Source of the DNA: Aquanectria penicillioides
Lineage: Eukaryota > Ascomycota > Sordariomycetes > Hypocreales > Nectriaceae
Assembly (NCBI GenBank): GCA_003415625.1
Contig: PYIU01000003.1
Span: 2,790,001 to 2,854,000 of the forward strand
Length of the DNA stretch: 64,000 nt
Direction of reading: 5' to 3'
Part shown: positions 1 through 10,801 of the stretch, piece after piece
Layout: each line of letters starts with the position of its first letter
Position numbering within the stretch: the first letter of the stretch is position 1
Position numbers and translations under genes: made by a program
Notes under the pieces: generated by a model
Told to the model about the DNA's origin: nothing
Seen by the model: the letters and a program-made list of their open reading frames with translations, nothing else
Database searches by the model: none

Positions 1-367
1 GGTCGAGAATTCCCAGAAGCCTCCTCTTGTAAGCAGTCCAAAACGATGCTGCCTGGTGTAGTCGTACAAGAAATAGCAAACCGTGCCGAGAACAAAAAAA
101 CAAGAATCAAAATCCGAGCAAAAAAAGAGGTGGCGTTAATTTTACCTGGGGTGATTTCACAGCCACGTTCAGCTGCCATTAGATCGCCGGAGATGTCCGA
201 TGCCAAGACCCTAATGCGAGAGGGGACAAGACAGAGGGCGATGCGAGGTGCGCATTTCTGGCGGTGCAAGGAGTGCTAGGCCGGCTACCAGATGACGTGA
301 ACGAGGGATTCGTGGTATCGGCAGTGGTGAGCATTCGGAGCAACGCTGTCGAGCTGTCGCGAGCCGC
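1..367. other. Intergenic, no gene seen
   Basis: This stretch lies downstream of the CDC50 gene and runs to the window edge. Short open frames are present, but none resembles a protein family and none has good splice or start signals. It probably holds the 3' UTR of CDC50. Confidence 0.5.
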
Positions 368-1943
368 CTAAGCCTCGCCGGGACGTAGCTCCCGCCCAGA
401 GGCCACGGCCGTACTGGGTCCAGACTTGGCACTTGGGGCGTTGTTCCAGGACAGATAGGTGTGGTCACCCAATTTCCTGGGCACCGTTAGTTACAATGTT
501 TTCCAACGAGGGCAGAGATCAAGAGACGAACCTTGGTCGGATGAGGTGAGTGACGGTGAAGACGACACCAAGGAGGATACAAACACCGCCAACGACGACA
601 TACGCAATGCCCAAGAAGGGATTGCGGCCACCCATCACGGTTCGGGTGGTGATGAGGATGGACTTAGAGCCCTTGTAGGCAGTGGTAGGGAAGACTACAA
701 ACAGTGAGCAAGAGCGGCGGCTACAGCGGTTGTCTAACTTACAGTCGTCGACAATAACCTCGTAGCGTCCAGATGGCATGGCCTTACTGTCGTTGCGCTG
801 GTACAGCTTACTGAAGGTAGGCAGACCTGCAGTTCGCATCCAGACCATGAAGGCGGCATTCTCATTCAGCTTTGGAGGGAAGTTATCCTCGGTGTAGTTG
901 TCGGGATAACGTTCCTGCCAGTTGGGTGGCGGAAGCACCTGATTGTACTTGTACTTGGTCTCTCCGTACAAGTCCTTGTCACTGCTCCAGGCGATGTCGT
1001 TGTCGCGATCCATAATGTATGTCCAAGTCTCGCTGTCCGTTCCGTTGGCAGGGTTCAGGAGCACGGGATCGCTGAAGGAGTCGTTGAACATGGAGTTGGC
1101 AATCAATCCACAGGGATAATAAGGCATCTGGCGGGCTTCATCACCATACAGAGGAGTGCAGTCAGAGCCCTTGATATCGCCGTATGAACGGGCTTCACCC
1201 TTGAGCTGCTTGGAATCGAAGGAAAGGACATAACGACGGTGGTTCTGGTAGAAGTTTGTGAGGTGGTAGTAGAACAGGACAGGCGGTCCCATGCTCTCAG
1301 GAATGTCGAAGCGCAGGTGGCAGCGGTTGGCGAGGATGGTAGCCTTTGAGTCGCTCAGCGTGACGTTGACTTTCTTCTCGATGGCCCACATGGCGTTGAC
1401 ACCATTAGTATTGTTCTTAAATGCGGTTGTGACGGCATCGCTGGGCATGTCTCCAAAACCGCGGCCACCATTGTACTCGGGTGCCGTGGAATTGCAGTTG
1501 GTGTATTCGAGCTTGATCTCTTGAACCTATTGCTTCGGTTAGGGGTGTTTCGTTGAAAGGCAGTACCGGAAGTCGCGGAGGACAGTACCTGGGCGCTCGC
1601 ATAAAGGAGCAGACCACCGATCGGGGCGAAGATGATGCCGATGACGAAGAACAAGGGCAAAACGGTCTTGGGGGTTAGAATGGGCCTGTCGCTGTCAGCA
1701 TTGTACCTTGAGTCGCCAGAGGACCTCCACATACTGCCAGGCCTTCAAGCGCTGTTGCCGGAAGGCGGTGTCTATCGTGAAAGAATTAGTTTCAGTTCCT
1801 TCACGGGCGGCGAAGCGCTTCCGAAGCATCCAGAGCTACTCACTCGCGGGTCGGCGACTCTTCTTCTTCTCCGGCTGCTTCGGGCCTCCATCGTTGGAGT
1901 CGATCGAGTCGGTGTGGTCGATACCACGGGGTGAGTCGGCCAT
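368..1943 (-). CDS. CDC50: CDC50/Lem3 family P4-ATPase (flippase) beta subunit
   Basis: Six exons: 1943-1844, 1771-1735, 1685-1589, 1526-743, 694-532 and 476-368. They sum to 1,290 nt (429 aa) with exact phase. CDC50 proteins escort P4-type ATPases out of the ER and are needed for their phospholipid flipping at Golgi, endosome and plasma membrane. The sequence shows a short charged cytosolic N-terminus, the family motif [14 protein letters not shown] (residues 34-47), a first membrane segment at about 53-75, a large lumenal domain with several N-x-S/T sites and paired cysteines, the conserved [13 protein letters not shown] stretch leading into a second membrane segment (about 366-391), and a cytosolic tail starting [16 protein letters not shown]. 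The last two introns are easily missed because the frame stays open into them for a few codons. Which paralogue (Cdc50, Lem3 or Crf1 type) cannot be settled by eye. Confidence 0.93.
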
Positions 1944-2694
1944 TGTACACAGAGTCGTCGATGTGTGCTGCGCGATAATGCCGTCGGAGTTGCAGGATGT
2001 GAGGAAAGTTGTGATTTCCGTATCCCAGGGGTAGTCTGGGCGGTTGGATTAGGACGTCGCGATGTGGCTCGTGAAGCGTTACGTGTTGGAGAGGAAGTAC
2101 AGTGGCTGTGCTGCTGCTATAGTGGGGCAGTGTGCTGTCAGACAGCCCGGCCATACTTTTGTCCGCTCGTATTCATGCTTCCTTCCTAATGTGTAGCCCG
2201 CTTACATCCTTCATCATCCTTCGAGTCTGGGCAGTGTGAGGATAAAAATAGGGTTGACAGCATTCTCGAAGAATTGCGACCAGAATCGATACGTTTTCTG
2301 TATATATTTGTTCTAGAGTCGGTGTTGAAGAAGGAAAAAAAATCGATACAAGGAAATGGCCCATGTTGGCCATCATCATGCACACCCCCGGTTCCATCCA
2401 AACCAACTTTCGCAGCTGCATACAACTGGTGAAACATCAAATCAGGTTTAGCAGAGAGCGCTGATCTTTGGACAATTGGATTGTATTGCCCGATGAAGAT
2501 GACCGGTGAAACAAGATGTGCATGTGCTGCTTATTCTTTTTCAACGTGACATTGAACACAGATAATATGAAAAAAATAAAGCAATTGTAGAAATATGCAC
2601 ACATAAAGAGAGAGAATGGGACCGGAGAGAACAAAACAAAAAGCAAGACATGCAACCTAGCCTACTACGTTGTAGGACTTCTGATGAAGATGGC
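1944..2694. other. Upstream region of CDC50, no gene
   Basis: This is the promoter side of CDC50, between its start codon and the tRNA gene. It is AT-richer than its surroundings from about 2,230 to 2,650. No coding region is supported. Confidence 0.5.
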
Positions 2695-2701
2695 AAAAAA
2701 A
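2695..2701 (-). terminator. RNA polymerase III terminator of tRNA-Ser
   Basis: On the minus strand a run of seven T lies about 18 nt beyond the 3' end of the tRNA, the usual form of a Pol III terminator. Confidence 0.75.
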
Positions 2702-2719
2702 GGAAGGACAGACTTCATG

Positions 2720-2801
2720 CGACGCGGGCCTGATTCGAACAGACGCCTCCGAGGAGATGTGATTTCTAGTCACACGCATTAGACCACTCTGCCACCGCGC
2801 C
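2720..2801 (-). tRNA. tRNA-Ser (anticodon AGA)
   Basis: Read on the minus strand, the 5' acceptor strand GGCGCGG pairs with CCGCGTC at the 3' end (one G-U), followed by discriminator G. The anticodon arm is TGTGA-CTAGAAA-TCACA, giving anticodon AGA, which reads TCT/TCC/TCA serine codons after A34 modification. A long variable arm and a TTCGAAT T-loop identify a class II tRNA. The D-arm contains the A-box-like GGCAGAGTGGTCTAATGC. It has no intron, and the 82 nt length is normal for serine tRNAs. A T-run terminator follows. Confidence 0.93.
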
Positions 2802-5314
2802 TATTGCTTGATGGAAGATTGGCTGCCAAATGTAGCTTAACCAGGCTTCATAGGGTGGAGCCTGACAGGTTCTCGTCTCTGGTCTAAGCTCGTCATTCAT
2901 CAATAGGGTCAAGTAGTCCATTAGGCAAGGAATGGTTATCATGAGTGGGCATTTGTATTCTACAGAATACCTATTACCTAGGTCAATTGATCTTGCCATG
3001 TCACATCGGTTTGCCACCAGATCGGTGGTTGACATGGTTGACACGGTTGAAAAATGCTGCGGTTGCATACATCGCACCATCGCACATGAACCAACCTTAC
3101 CAAGATGATACAGAGGTGCGTAAAGGTCTGAGTCGAGGCCGTAATGCACGCCCAGACATACATCTGCGGCGTTTTCGTTCATCCTTTCTTGACTAGTTGG
3201 TTTGTTCGCGGGACTGTCCATGGGCGGATCAGAGTTATGGTTGATCAGGATTGGATATGGCATGTCTCGGACAACCTAGCGGGCCAATGCAACGGGTGAC
3301 GGCTTCGGCTTTTGGCTTGCAGAATCGCGGCTGAGAAGCGGGAAGTAGACCCGCATCAAAAGAGCCTGTGGCAATCGTGATGACAGGTTTTCCCGTGTTC
3401 AAAACAAAGTCTCCGGTACCCGCCACCGAGGCGCTTGGATGACGTCGGGGGTGCGTGTCCTGTCGGACCAGGACGAAACGAGAGCGATTCGCGATGGCGA
3501 CCGGGTGGTCAATATGATACACATGTGCCCTGGAGTTTCAGAAGAGTGACAGATGGATGCCTCGTGGGTCACCAGCTTGTCAGATGTTCTTAATGTCACC
3601 TTGGTCTGGTATCTTGGCCAGAAACTGTTGACCCTTCCCCCCCACGCAGCTGGTATTGAATCCGAATATAGATGCCGCGACGCCATGCATCCAATAAGAC
3701 AGCCAATTAGCTCATGCAGATGGGGAGAGTGTGACGGATCCATGCCTTTGCAGACGAGAGGCAATGGAGAGTGAAGGAGAGGTCCTGGTTGTTTCGAGGG
3801 CTTCACCGCCCATGCAGCCAAGGGGCGGGTTCTTAGACATCTTCAACCAAGGTCCCAATTGCACAGAGGCCTGGCGAGAGGGGCTCGACTTTTTCTGGCC
3901 TGGTTGAGGAAACACGTGTATGTACGTACAGCCGTAGTTCACTTTTGTCGCTTGGCCTATGCAGAAACCTCTCAATCCGAGCGGCCTCCCGGTGCTCCTC
4001 CTCTGGGGCGATAAGAAGCGAAGTAGAACGGACAAAGGCGTTGGGATATTGGTTGTTACTGTAGGGGTGTGGAAATGAAGGAGCCTGAGACGAAAAATTT
4101 AGGGGCATGTCGACATCGCTGGACCACGGATAGTGGGATAGCCATGAACCGACGTAATTTACATCAGCTAGAAAAATTGGGCAGACGCTAGGAGCGGAGG
4201 GAGCGTGGAGTGCTGTAGTAATCCAGGGGTGAAGGCTCGGAGGAATACCTAGACATTGAAGTACGGGGTACGGATACACCGTGAGACTAATAAGCAAAGG
4301 CTTGCTGGACGAACACCCACGATGTCTGCCTCACATTGATCAATGGTGACATTCATTACTCGGCGCCTCCCCTGGGTAAAGTCGATAGCCCGGGCGGAGG
4401 TCGTGGATGAATCGAGCAGATTCAGCCGACCTGGTGGTCGTAAAAATCGCCAAATCAGCAAAAGGCCGTACACGTGACCCGCGCCGAGATGGGTCCCCAA
4501 ATCCCCATTCTCCGTCGGCGATACCGTCCGGCTGCTGAAGCCTCTCCGTACGAGCGCGTTTGTGAGTGTGTGCGGGATAACTAGAATTTTCCAATGCAAT
4601 TCGCAGCACCCGTTATAACCGGCTTTGCCGTCGAACCGCCGGCCGCCCAGCCGTCGACACCCCCCACTGGTGAATTCCTCGCTCCGATGCGTCTCGATGC
4701 GTCTTCTCCCTCGCCAAGGGAGCGAATCGATCCAAGGGCGACCGACGTGTTCCTCGGTAGCGAACACCAGAGACCACACCGGCAGGTCACATCCAAAACC
4801 TGAACAATGGCGGCTGCTGTTACGGGACGCAGTTCGCAGGTGGTGCGGCGCTGGGCCGCCAGTGGGTTGCTTGGGCGGCCACTAGCACTCCCGCCTGCGA
4901 GACACCTGCTGCGCGCCCAGGCCCTGTCGTCAGGTGTCCTGGGGGGCGTTGGCTGGAAATGAATGATCATCACCTGGACGCTCGTTGAAGTGGCACTTAC
5001 ACAAGCCCGTGCCCCCCCCGTATGTGGTCTGTCTGTTAGCCCTCTGCTCTGTTCTGCTGTTCGGACCTTTTTCTCTTTGGTCGTTAGCCATGGGCACCTG
5101 CAGTGTCTCTGGCCAACTAGGTAGGCCCTCTAGGTAGGCCCTCTAGGTAGGCCCTACTGCACCTACTGCACATGAGCACACTTCCCAAGCTGTTGGGGAA
5201 CCGATCGCCCACCTCTCCGCGACTAACACCACAGAAGGGACCTCAAGTTGCACTGGCAGTCACTGACCTGGCCCCCCAGTTCTCTTTTGTTGCCGCCCTC
5301 GCGTGAAAGCCCGT
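2802..5314. other. Intergenic region, no supported gene
   Basis: About 2.5 kb without a recognisable gene. Several open frames of 90-176 codons occur on the minus strand (for example 3,399-4,973), but they overlap each other, lack family resemblance and look like chance frames in GC-rich DNA. A 51-codon frame at 4,807-4,962 encodes a peptide with no acidic residues and many R, A, S and L, resembling a mitochondrial presequence; nothing else supports it. Confidence 0.4.
5118..5157. repeat. Tandem repeat, 14-bp unit, nearly three copies
   Basis: The unit CTAGGTAGGCCCTC is repeated head to tail almost three times, the last copy ending in CTAGGTAGGCCCT. It lies in non-coding DNA about 1.5 kb upstream of the hypothetical gene at 6,637. 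The short motif AGGTAGGT recurs at many other intergenic places in the window, for example near 19,505, 47,655 and 57,540. Confidence 0.8.
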
Positions 5315-5318
5315 CTGG

Positions 5319-5326
5319 TATAAATA
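5319..5326 (+). promoter_or_regulatory. TATA-box-like element of a long-leader promoter
   Basis: TATAAATA stands alone in GC-rich DNA. If used, transcription would start near 5,350 and make a leader of about 1.2 kb for the gene at 6,637. That leader would contain a 23-codon upstream ORF starting at 5,348 and a candidate leader intron from the GTGAGT near 5,786 to the TTTTTCAG near 6,398. This is inference from motifs only. Confidence 0.35.
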
Positions 5327-6636
5327 TCACATCCTGCCCCGGACAAGATGACAATGGTCCTTTGTTTTCGCCTGTGCTCGACACCGTTCAGCTCATTTGA
5401 AGAGGCGCAGAAGAAGTAATTGTTCGGCTCACGTTTCGCGTTCGCGCCATCACTCGCCCAACAAACCAGTCCCCCAGCCGAAGCCCCAGCTTACGACGCC
5501 AGCGAGCTCTGGCCCAGGCCCAGCGCCGAGCCTCATCAGCCACTCACTACCGCTGGGCTGACCCCGGACCACCACGTTCTTGAGTCCTGGTCCTTGGGCC
5601 TTGGCTTGACGAGGCACCCGCTTCCCATTTCGAAACCCGTCGCTGGGCGCTTGGGCGATTACAACCTGGACCCCAAGTCCGTTGGGGACACTCGCAGCGC
5701 CGCTCCTGGCCGGGAAAAACGCCCCGGGGCGCGTTCAACCTTACGGCAACGGCCATCTTACAGGCTTGGCCCTGGCGCTTCCAAGGTGAGTCTGTCTTTT
5801 CCTCATCCCCAACTTTTGGGTTCTAGACTCCACACTCGTCATAACCCTCCACCCCCTGTAACGCCTCGGACGCTTGCTCGTAGTCGGTTTCTGCACTCTC
5901 GGCCTACGGCACCGGGCAGTTGGCCACGCAGCAGCATCGCACGTTTGGCTTCTTTGGCTTATGTGCCAGGCTGCGTGAGCCAAGCCTCATTGACTGGCTC
6001 GTTGCCGGTCGCCCAGACCGGCTTTGGCGCGCTCTCGTCACTCGCCCTCCGCAATCCGCATCGCCCCAAGCCTGTACGATTCCGAAGATCCGACTACGAC
6101 CCTCTGCCAAGCGGCTTCAGCTAACTTCCCTACCCTGCTGATCGCTGTCATAGTATGACTTTGATCATAATAACCCCGGCGTGGCCCTTTCGCCCCCCGT
6201 CACCTGGCCCTGTTCACTCACTCCCCATCCACCCCCTAACAGCGACTCTTTAATTTCTTGGAGAAAGCCCAAACTCGCAAACCTGGCGCCTCTATTTCCC
6301 CCTCAAGGCCGAAAAAAAAACCCCAAAAATCAAATTCTTCCACTAAAGATTCCATTGCCCTCTTGTTGTCGAGTGACCAAATCTCCTTTGTTTTTCAGTT
6401 CCCGACACAGCCTGCAAGATTTGGGGCTTTTGTCCCTTGAATTGACCGAAGTGGCATCGCGCTTACACCAATCCCTACTGTACATATACTTGCCAAATTC
6501 GACCAGTTGAAAGCGCCTTGACTTCTGGTGCTGCCTCCTCGAACTTTACCTCTTTTTCATTCTCTCTTCTCTCTCCTCTCTCCTTCTCCTCTCGTCTACC
6601 AACTATCGACTTTACAATCCGTTATACCGTGCCACA
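5327..6636. other. Probable 5' leader region, no gene
   Basis: The region lies between a TATA-like element and the hypothetical gene at 6,637. It holds a 234-codon open frame (5,420-6,124) that lacks an ATG at its start and shows only Pro/Ser/Arg-rich composition; I treat it as chance. From about 6,540 to 6,600 the DNA is strongly CT-rich, typical of sequence just upstream of fungal start codons. Confidence 0.45.
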
Positions 6637-7182
6637 ATGTCGACCGGATCTAAGACCGTGCCGCAGATCAACATTATGTCGTCAAGCCCAACGACCAAGA
6701 CTCGGCGGAGGGAGCCTAGAGACACAGGCTTCCCCGAACCCTTCAACGATGGTTCGTATTCTCTTTGCCACATTACATGGACACATTTGCTGACCATCTG
6801 TCCAGTTCGAAACACCACTCTTCCCCATCCCGAAGCAGACTTGTCGCCAGACGCATGCATCACCCAAGAAGACATCTCCCCAGCGAGGGCTCTTTCTCGG
6901 CGCCATCGGTCATTCCTAAGGAAGAAGCGAGCCACGCTCAACCACGGCCGAATCACGCCCCAGGACGAAGCCCTCTATAGCGTCCTCTCTCTCGTCAGCA
7001 CCGACATGACGGACTCAGATAGCATCAAGGCCGTAAGCCCATCGCAGTCAAGCATCCGATTTTCTAAAGATGGCACCGAAAGCGTTGTGTCTCGGAGAGA
7101 CGAAGAAACGCCGCCTACCTCACCCGACGTGCCCTCGCACCGCTCTAAGAAGGGCCTCCTAAGCAAATGGCGAAGGCACTGA
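6637..7182 (+). CDS. Small hypothetical protein, conserved-looking
   Basis: I do not recognise the family. The likely structure is two exons, 6637-6751 and 6806-7182, joined across a 54-nt intron (GTTCGT...CTGACC...CCAG). This gives 163 aa. The intron length is a multiple of three with no in-frame stop, so retaining it would add 18 residues without breaking the frame. The protein has no membrane segment or signal peptide. It is rich in Ser, Thr, Arg and Pro, with basic patches (KTRRREPR, RRHRSFLRKKR and the C-terminal SKKGLLSKWRRH), suggesting a largely disordered, possibly nuclear or phospho-regulated protein. The start ATG follows a CT-rich leader and sits in a good CACAATG context. It is convergent with the 5-hydroxyisourate hydrolase gene. 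Confidence 0.65.
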   Translation: MSTGSKTVPQINIMSSSPTTKTRRREPRDTGFPEPFNDGSYSLCHITWTHLLTICPVRNTTLPHPEADLSPDACITQEDISPARALSRRHRSFLRKKRATLNHGRITPQDEALYSVLSLVSTDMTDSDSIKAVSPSQSSIRFSKDGTESVVSRRDEETPPTSPDVPSHRSKKGLLSKWRRH

Positions 7183-7768
7183 AAGAATCAAAGCCTAGGC
7201 GAGCACTGCTCCGATATCATGACTACACGGCCGAAATTGTCACGACAACGAAATGAAACGACACCATCATTGTTGAGCGGGATTCACCATCCATCATTCT
7301 ATTTTTTTTTTTGGTCTGATTTATCAATATTGTGCTATTTGTTTTTTCCATCATCCACTTTTGGACAGCGCGGAGTTTTGGATTAGGGCGGGATGGGAAT
7401 GCCCCTATGGAGGAGCATGTATGGTGTATTTGGAATAAAATGGTCGGGCATCACTGTCCCTCTGGAAGGGAAGCTGACGGAGCATGGACGCGTGGATGCT
7501 GGATTTATAGGGACATGAAAGTGAGAGGGAGGTTGAGACAGGTGTTGATATAACACATTCGTTGATGTTTTAAACTACCATCATCGCTATCGTCAAAATC
7601 ATAATGATCCATCCACCTAGTGCTCATTCAACATAAATGATTTATTTGATTCACCATTTGCAAGATTTGCAATCGCTTCGTGTGGCGTGCCTCAGCCCCA
7701 TGGCTTGCTCCGTAGAACTTGCAGCCTCACGACTCATGCTGTTTCAGCCATTGTTGTGCGTTAGAAAT
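7183..7768. other. Convergent intergenic region (3' UTRs)
   Basis: The region lies between two convergent genes. It contains T-rich stretches (about 7,302-7,345) and AATAAA-like signals such as that near 7,434. No coding region is supported. Confidence 0.5.
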
Positions 7769-8179
7769 CTAGCTGCCACGGTAGGTGGTGTAGCTGTGGG
7801 GACTCAGAAGCACAGGCACATGGTAAGTCTGCCCCTCGTCGACGCGGAAGGTGACGGTGACTTCTGGGAAGAAGGTCTTGTCTTCGCCAAAGTAGCTGGC
7901 CGTGTCGAAGCGGAGAGTCCAGCGGGTGGGGCCATTGAACTCGTCGAGGACATCGAACAAGGTGTAGACAGGGACCTCGCCGGCCGCGTGGTCAGAGATG
8001 TAGGGCAGCCAGACGAGAATGCGGCCGTCGTCGTCGGTGATGGACTCGAACGTCTTGGGCGGGGCCGTAGCGGACGCGGCGCCGCCTTCAAGACGTACCC
8101 GAATGCCCCTGGCCGGACGCCCGGCCGTGGTGTCGAGGACGTGGCAGGTGATGGGGTCTTTTCCGGATCCGCCTGCCAT
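7769..8179 (-). CDS. 5-hydroxyisourate hydrolase (transthyretin-like)
   Basis: Intronless, 136 aa. The enzyme hydrolyses 5-hydroxyisourate, the product of urate oxidase, in the purine (urate to allantoin) degradation pathway. The sequence matches the family from end to end: an N-terminal ITCHVLDTTAGRPA (catalytic His at about residue 13), the central SITDDDGRI segment, and the diagnostic C-terminal tetrapeptide YRGS. The chosen ATG gives the usual family length. The frame stays open upstream to 8,671 with another ATG, but that part is low-complexity and has no counterpart in the family, so it is treated as leader. In many species the enzyme is peroxisomal; no C-terminal PTS1 is visible here. 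Confidence 0.92.
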   Translation of the reverse strand: MAGGSGKDPITCHVLDTTAGRPARGIRVRLEGGAASATAPPKTFESITDDDGRILVWLPYISDHAAGEVPVYTLFDVLDEFNGPTRWTLRFDTASYFGEDKTFFPEVTVTFRVDEGQTYHVPVLLSPHSYTTYRGS

Positions 8180-9719
8180 GGCTGTAGTGTCTTTTTCTTT
8201 TCTTTTTGGTGGTACTGAGACGTTGGGGAGTGCCAAAAGGCGATGTTGATCTGACGTTGGTGGTGGTGCAACGTGAGGGTTGACGTCAAAGGTGGGGGGA
8301 TGGAGAGACTCGAGGGGGCGACGCCAGGAAGCTTGAAGAAGGGTCCTGTGTGGCGGGGTGATTGTCAGAGATAGCCGTGCCAACGCCGGATTGAGGCGAC
8401 GGAGAGGAATATTTGCAAACCAAAGAAGATATTCGATTGCTCGTCGCTTTGCCGGGCTTTTTCTTGTTTTTACTATTCCCCGTTGGTGATTGAGTGGAAG
8501 TGAGCAACAGCGGAGCACAGGGCAGCGAGGGAGGCGGAGCACAGGTGTATGTATGTATGTGTGTGTGTGTGCATGTATTTGTATAGGACTGAGGCAACGA
8601 GTGTTCCTGTTCAAATGTTGGCAGAGAACCCAGTCAGTCCTATGCATAGACAGGCCACTGTCGTGAATCAAAACTTGCCAGTGAGATCCTAGGGTCTTTA
8701 ATAGGTAATTGGGCGCAGCAGCTCATGTGCAGCGGTACCCAGCTCAGCTCAGCTCAGCCCAAGTCAGACCAAAGGCCCAGCCCAATTCAGGTTTCGCGCT
8801 CTGAATTAGGTACGCCGGCTTTCATCACTCGCTCACGACGCCCACGCGCGTCCCAAGCCCACTAATAAATGCAGTCTCTGCACTGCTTGCCTAGATTGGG
8901 GTTGCCCTCGACTCCCCTATCGCAGAGCTCACAGGTCTCGCAGCCACCCGAAAGCCGCTTGACGCCGCACGCCGCCCCCCATTGGAGCCTGGGTGGACAC
9001 GCTTCCGTGGACGGGGCCGGCCTGGAGCCTGGCAGGGGGACCCGCTGCCCGGAGCGCAAAAGATTAGGGCGTCTGGATGATGGGGACAGAGGATAAGGAC
9101 TATGGGAGCTGATGACTACTCGATAGCGTAGGACTGGGAGAGTTTCAAGGTGCGGGGGTGTTTGGCAACCAGAGTGGGAGGGAAGTTGGATGAAAGTCCT
9201 GCAATGCAGGCCCCCTGGTCGTACCTATCGTTGAGCATGGCCGCTGTAGTGGGACGCATCTAAGGGTAAACCTGGATATAAAGCCGGCAAGCTGGAGAGT
9301 CCTACGTTGAGATGATGAGCCAGGTGTGGCTGAGGATTGAATGACGACCTATGGCGGGGATTGTGCAACTAGACAGAAATAGCTGGATACTCTTGTTACA
9401 TAAAGTAAGAGCATGTGAAGAGGATATTTTTGACAGCTTCGACCCCTCCAACCAGCCCTGCCCCAACCCGCTTTTGCAACTCCACCAAGTTCAGGGAGCT
9501 TCTAGAACATACCGAGAGCTAGGAGCTGCATTCAAGGGGAACACCATCCAACATCGTCCTGCAGAGCGACACCTTGCTACTCTTGGCCCAAACCCTTTGC
9601 TGTCAACACTTCCACCGCCCAATCACTTGGGCTGCGCACCACCTTTGCCAAATCGATATTTCGACCCCCCCAAGCCGTCCCGCTTTCTGTTCCCTTCTGC
9701 TCCCACCCCACCGCCCGCC
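8180..9719. other. Divergent promoter region between hydroxyisourate hydrolase and GET3
   Basis: About 1.5 kb shared upstream DNA. It contains a short GT/GTAT-rich tract (about 8,550-8,575) and a CAGCT repeat (about 8,738-8,758). An in-frame ATG at 9,351 lies upstream of GET3 without a stop between, but the added 123 residues look like translated leader. No separate gene is supported. Confidence 0.45.
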
Positions 9720-10801
9720 ATGTCCACCGCCGTCATCTCCGCCGACGACGCCCTCGAGCCCTCGCTCCAGTCCCTCCTTGACCAGCGCAGTCTGCGCTGG
9801 ATCTTCGTGGGAGGAAAGGGTGGTGTCGGAAAGACCACCACCTCGTGCTCCCTCGCCATCCAGCTCGCAAAGGTCCGCCGCTCCGTCCTCCTCATCTCCA
9901 CGGACCCCGCCCACAACCTGTCCGATGCCTTCTCCCAGAAGTTTGGCAAGGAGGCTCGCCTCGTCAACGGCTTCGACAACCTCAGCGCCATGGAGATTGA
10001 CCCCAACGGCAGCATGCAGGACCTCCTAGCCGGCCAGGGCGAGGCCGACGACGTCAATGCCATGGGTGGCGGTCTCGGCGGTATGGTCCAGGACCTTGCT
10101 TTCGCGGTTGGTCATGATCCCAAGACCCCCATCATGCGACCTGTTGCTGACTGGAACCCATACAGATCCCCGGTATCGATGAGGCCATGTCCTTCGCCGA
10201 AGTCCTGAAGCAAGTCAAGTCTCTCTCCTACGAGACCATCATCTTCGACACCGCCCCTACCGGCCACACTCTCCGTTTCCTCCAGTTCCCTTCGGTCCTC
10301 GAAAAGGCCCTCGCAAAGATCTCCCAGCTGTCCTCTCAGTATGGCCCTCTCCTCAACGGATTCCTCGGTAGCAACGGCACCCTGCCCAACGGCCAAAACC
10401 TCAGCGAGATGACAGAGAAGCTGGAGTCGCTTCGCGAGACCATCTCCGAGGTCAACACTCAGTTCCAGGACGCCGAGCTCACCACCTTTGTCTGTGTCTG
10501 CATCGCCGAGTTCCTCAGTCTCTACGAGACGGAGCGTATGATCCAGGAGCTTGCCGGGTACGGCATCGACACCCACTCCATCGTCGTAAACCAGCTCCTT
10601 TTCCCCAAGAGCGACAACAACTGCGAGCAGTGTGGTGCCCGTCGTAAGATGCAGCGCAAGTACCTCGACCAGTACGAGGAGCTCTATGCCGAGGACTTCA
10701 ACGTTGTTAAGATGCCCTTGTTGGTCGAGGAGGTTCGCGGCAAGGAGAGGCTCGAGAAGTTTAGTGAGATGCTTGTCACGCCTTACGTTCCTCCGGAGTA
10801 G
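9720..10801 (+). CDS. GET3: Get3/ArsA-type ATPase, tail-anchored protein targeting factor
   Basis: Two exons, 9720-10106 and 10166-10801, giving 340 aa, the normal length of fungal Get3. Get3 is the cytosolic dimeric ATPase that receives tail-anchored membrane proteins and delivers them to the Get1/Get2 receptor at the ER. Visible motifs are the deviant P-loop [10 protein letters not shown] (residues 31-40), the switch I region [12 protein letters not shown], the [13 protein letters not shown] segment (A-loop/switch II), a Met- and Leu-containing helical region for client binding, and the zinc-binding CEQC pair used in dimerisation. The 59-nt intron sits just before [10 protein letters not shown] and restores the family sequence exactly. 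An upstream in-frame ATG at 9,351 is rejected because MSTAV starts where homologues do. Confidence 0.95.

Noticed and set aside
3399..4973. Overlapping minus-strand ORFs of 130-176 codons
   Set aside because: They overlap in different frames with no conserved motif, start context or splice pattern; typical of chance frames in GC-rich DNA.
5420..6124. 234-codon ORF upstream of the hypothetical gene
   Set aside because: It lacks an ATG start, is Pro/Ser/Arg-rich without motifs, and lies in a likely leader with a candidate intron.
8180..8671. N-terminal extension of the 5-hydroxyisourate hydrolase to 300 aa
   Set aside because: The extra 164 residues are low-complexity leader-like sequence; the internal ATG gives the normal family length.
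9351..9719. N-terminal extension of GET3
   Set aside because: The in-frame upstream ATG adds 123 residues unlike any Get3; the ATG at 9,720 aligns with the usual start and follows a CT-rich leader.
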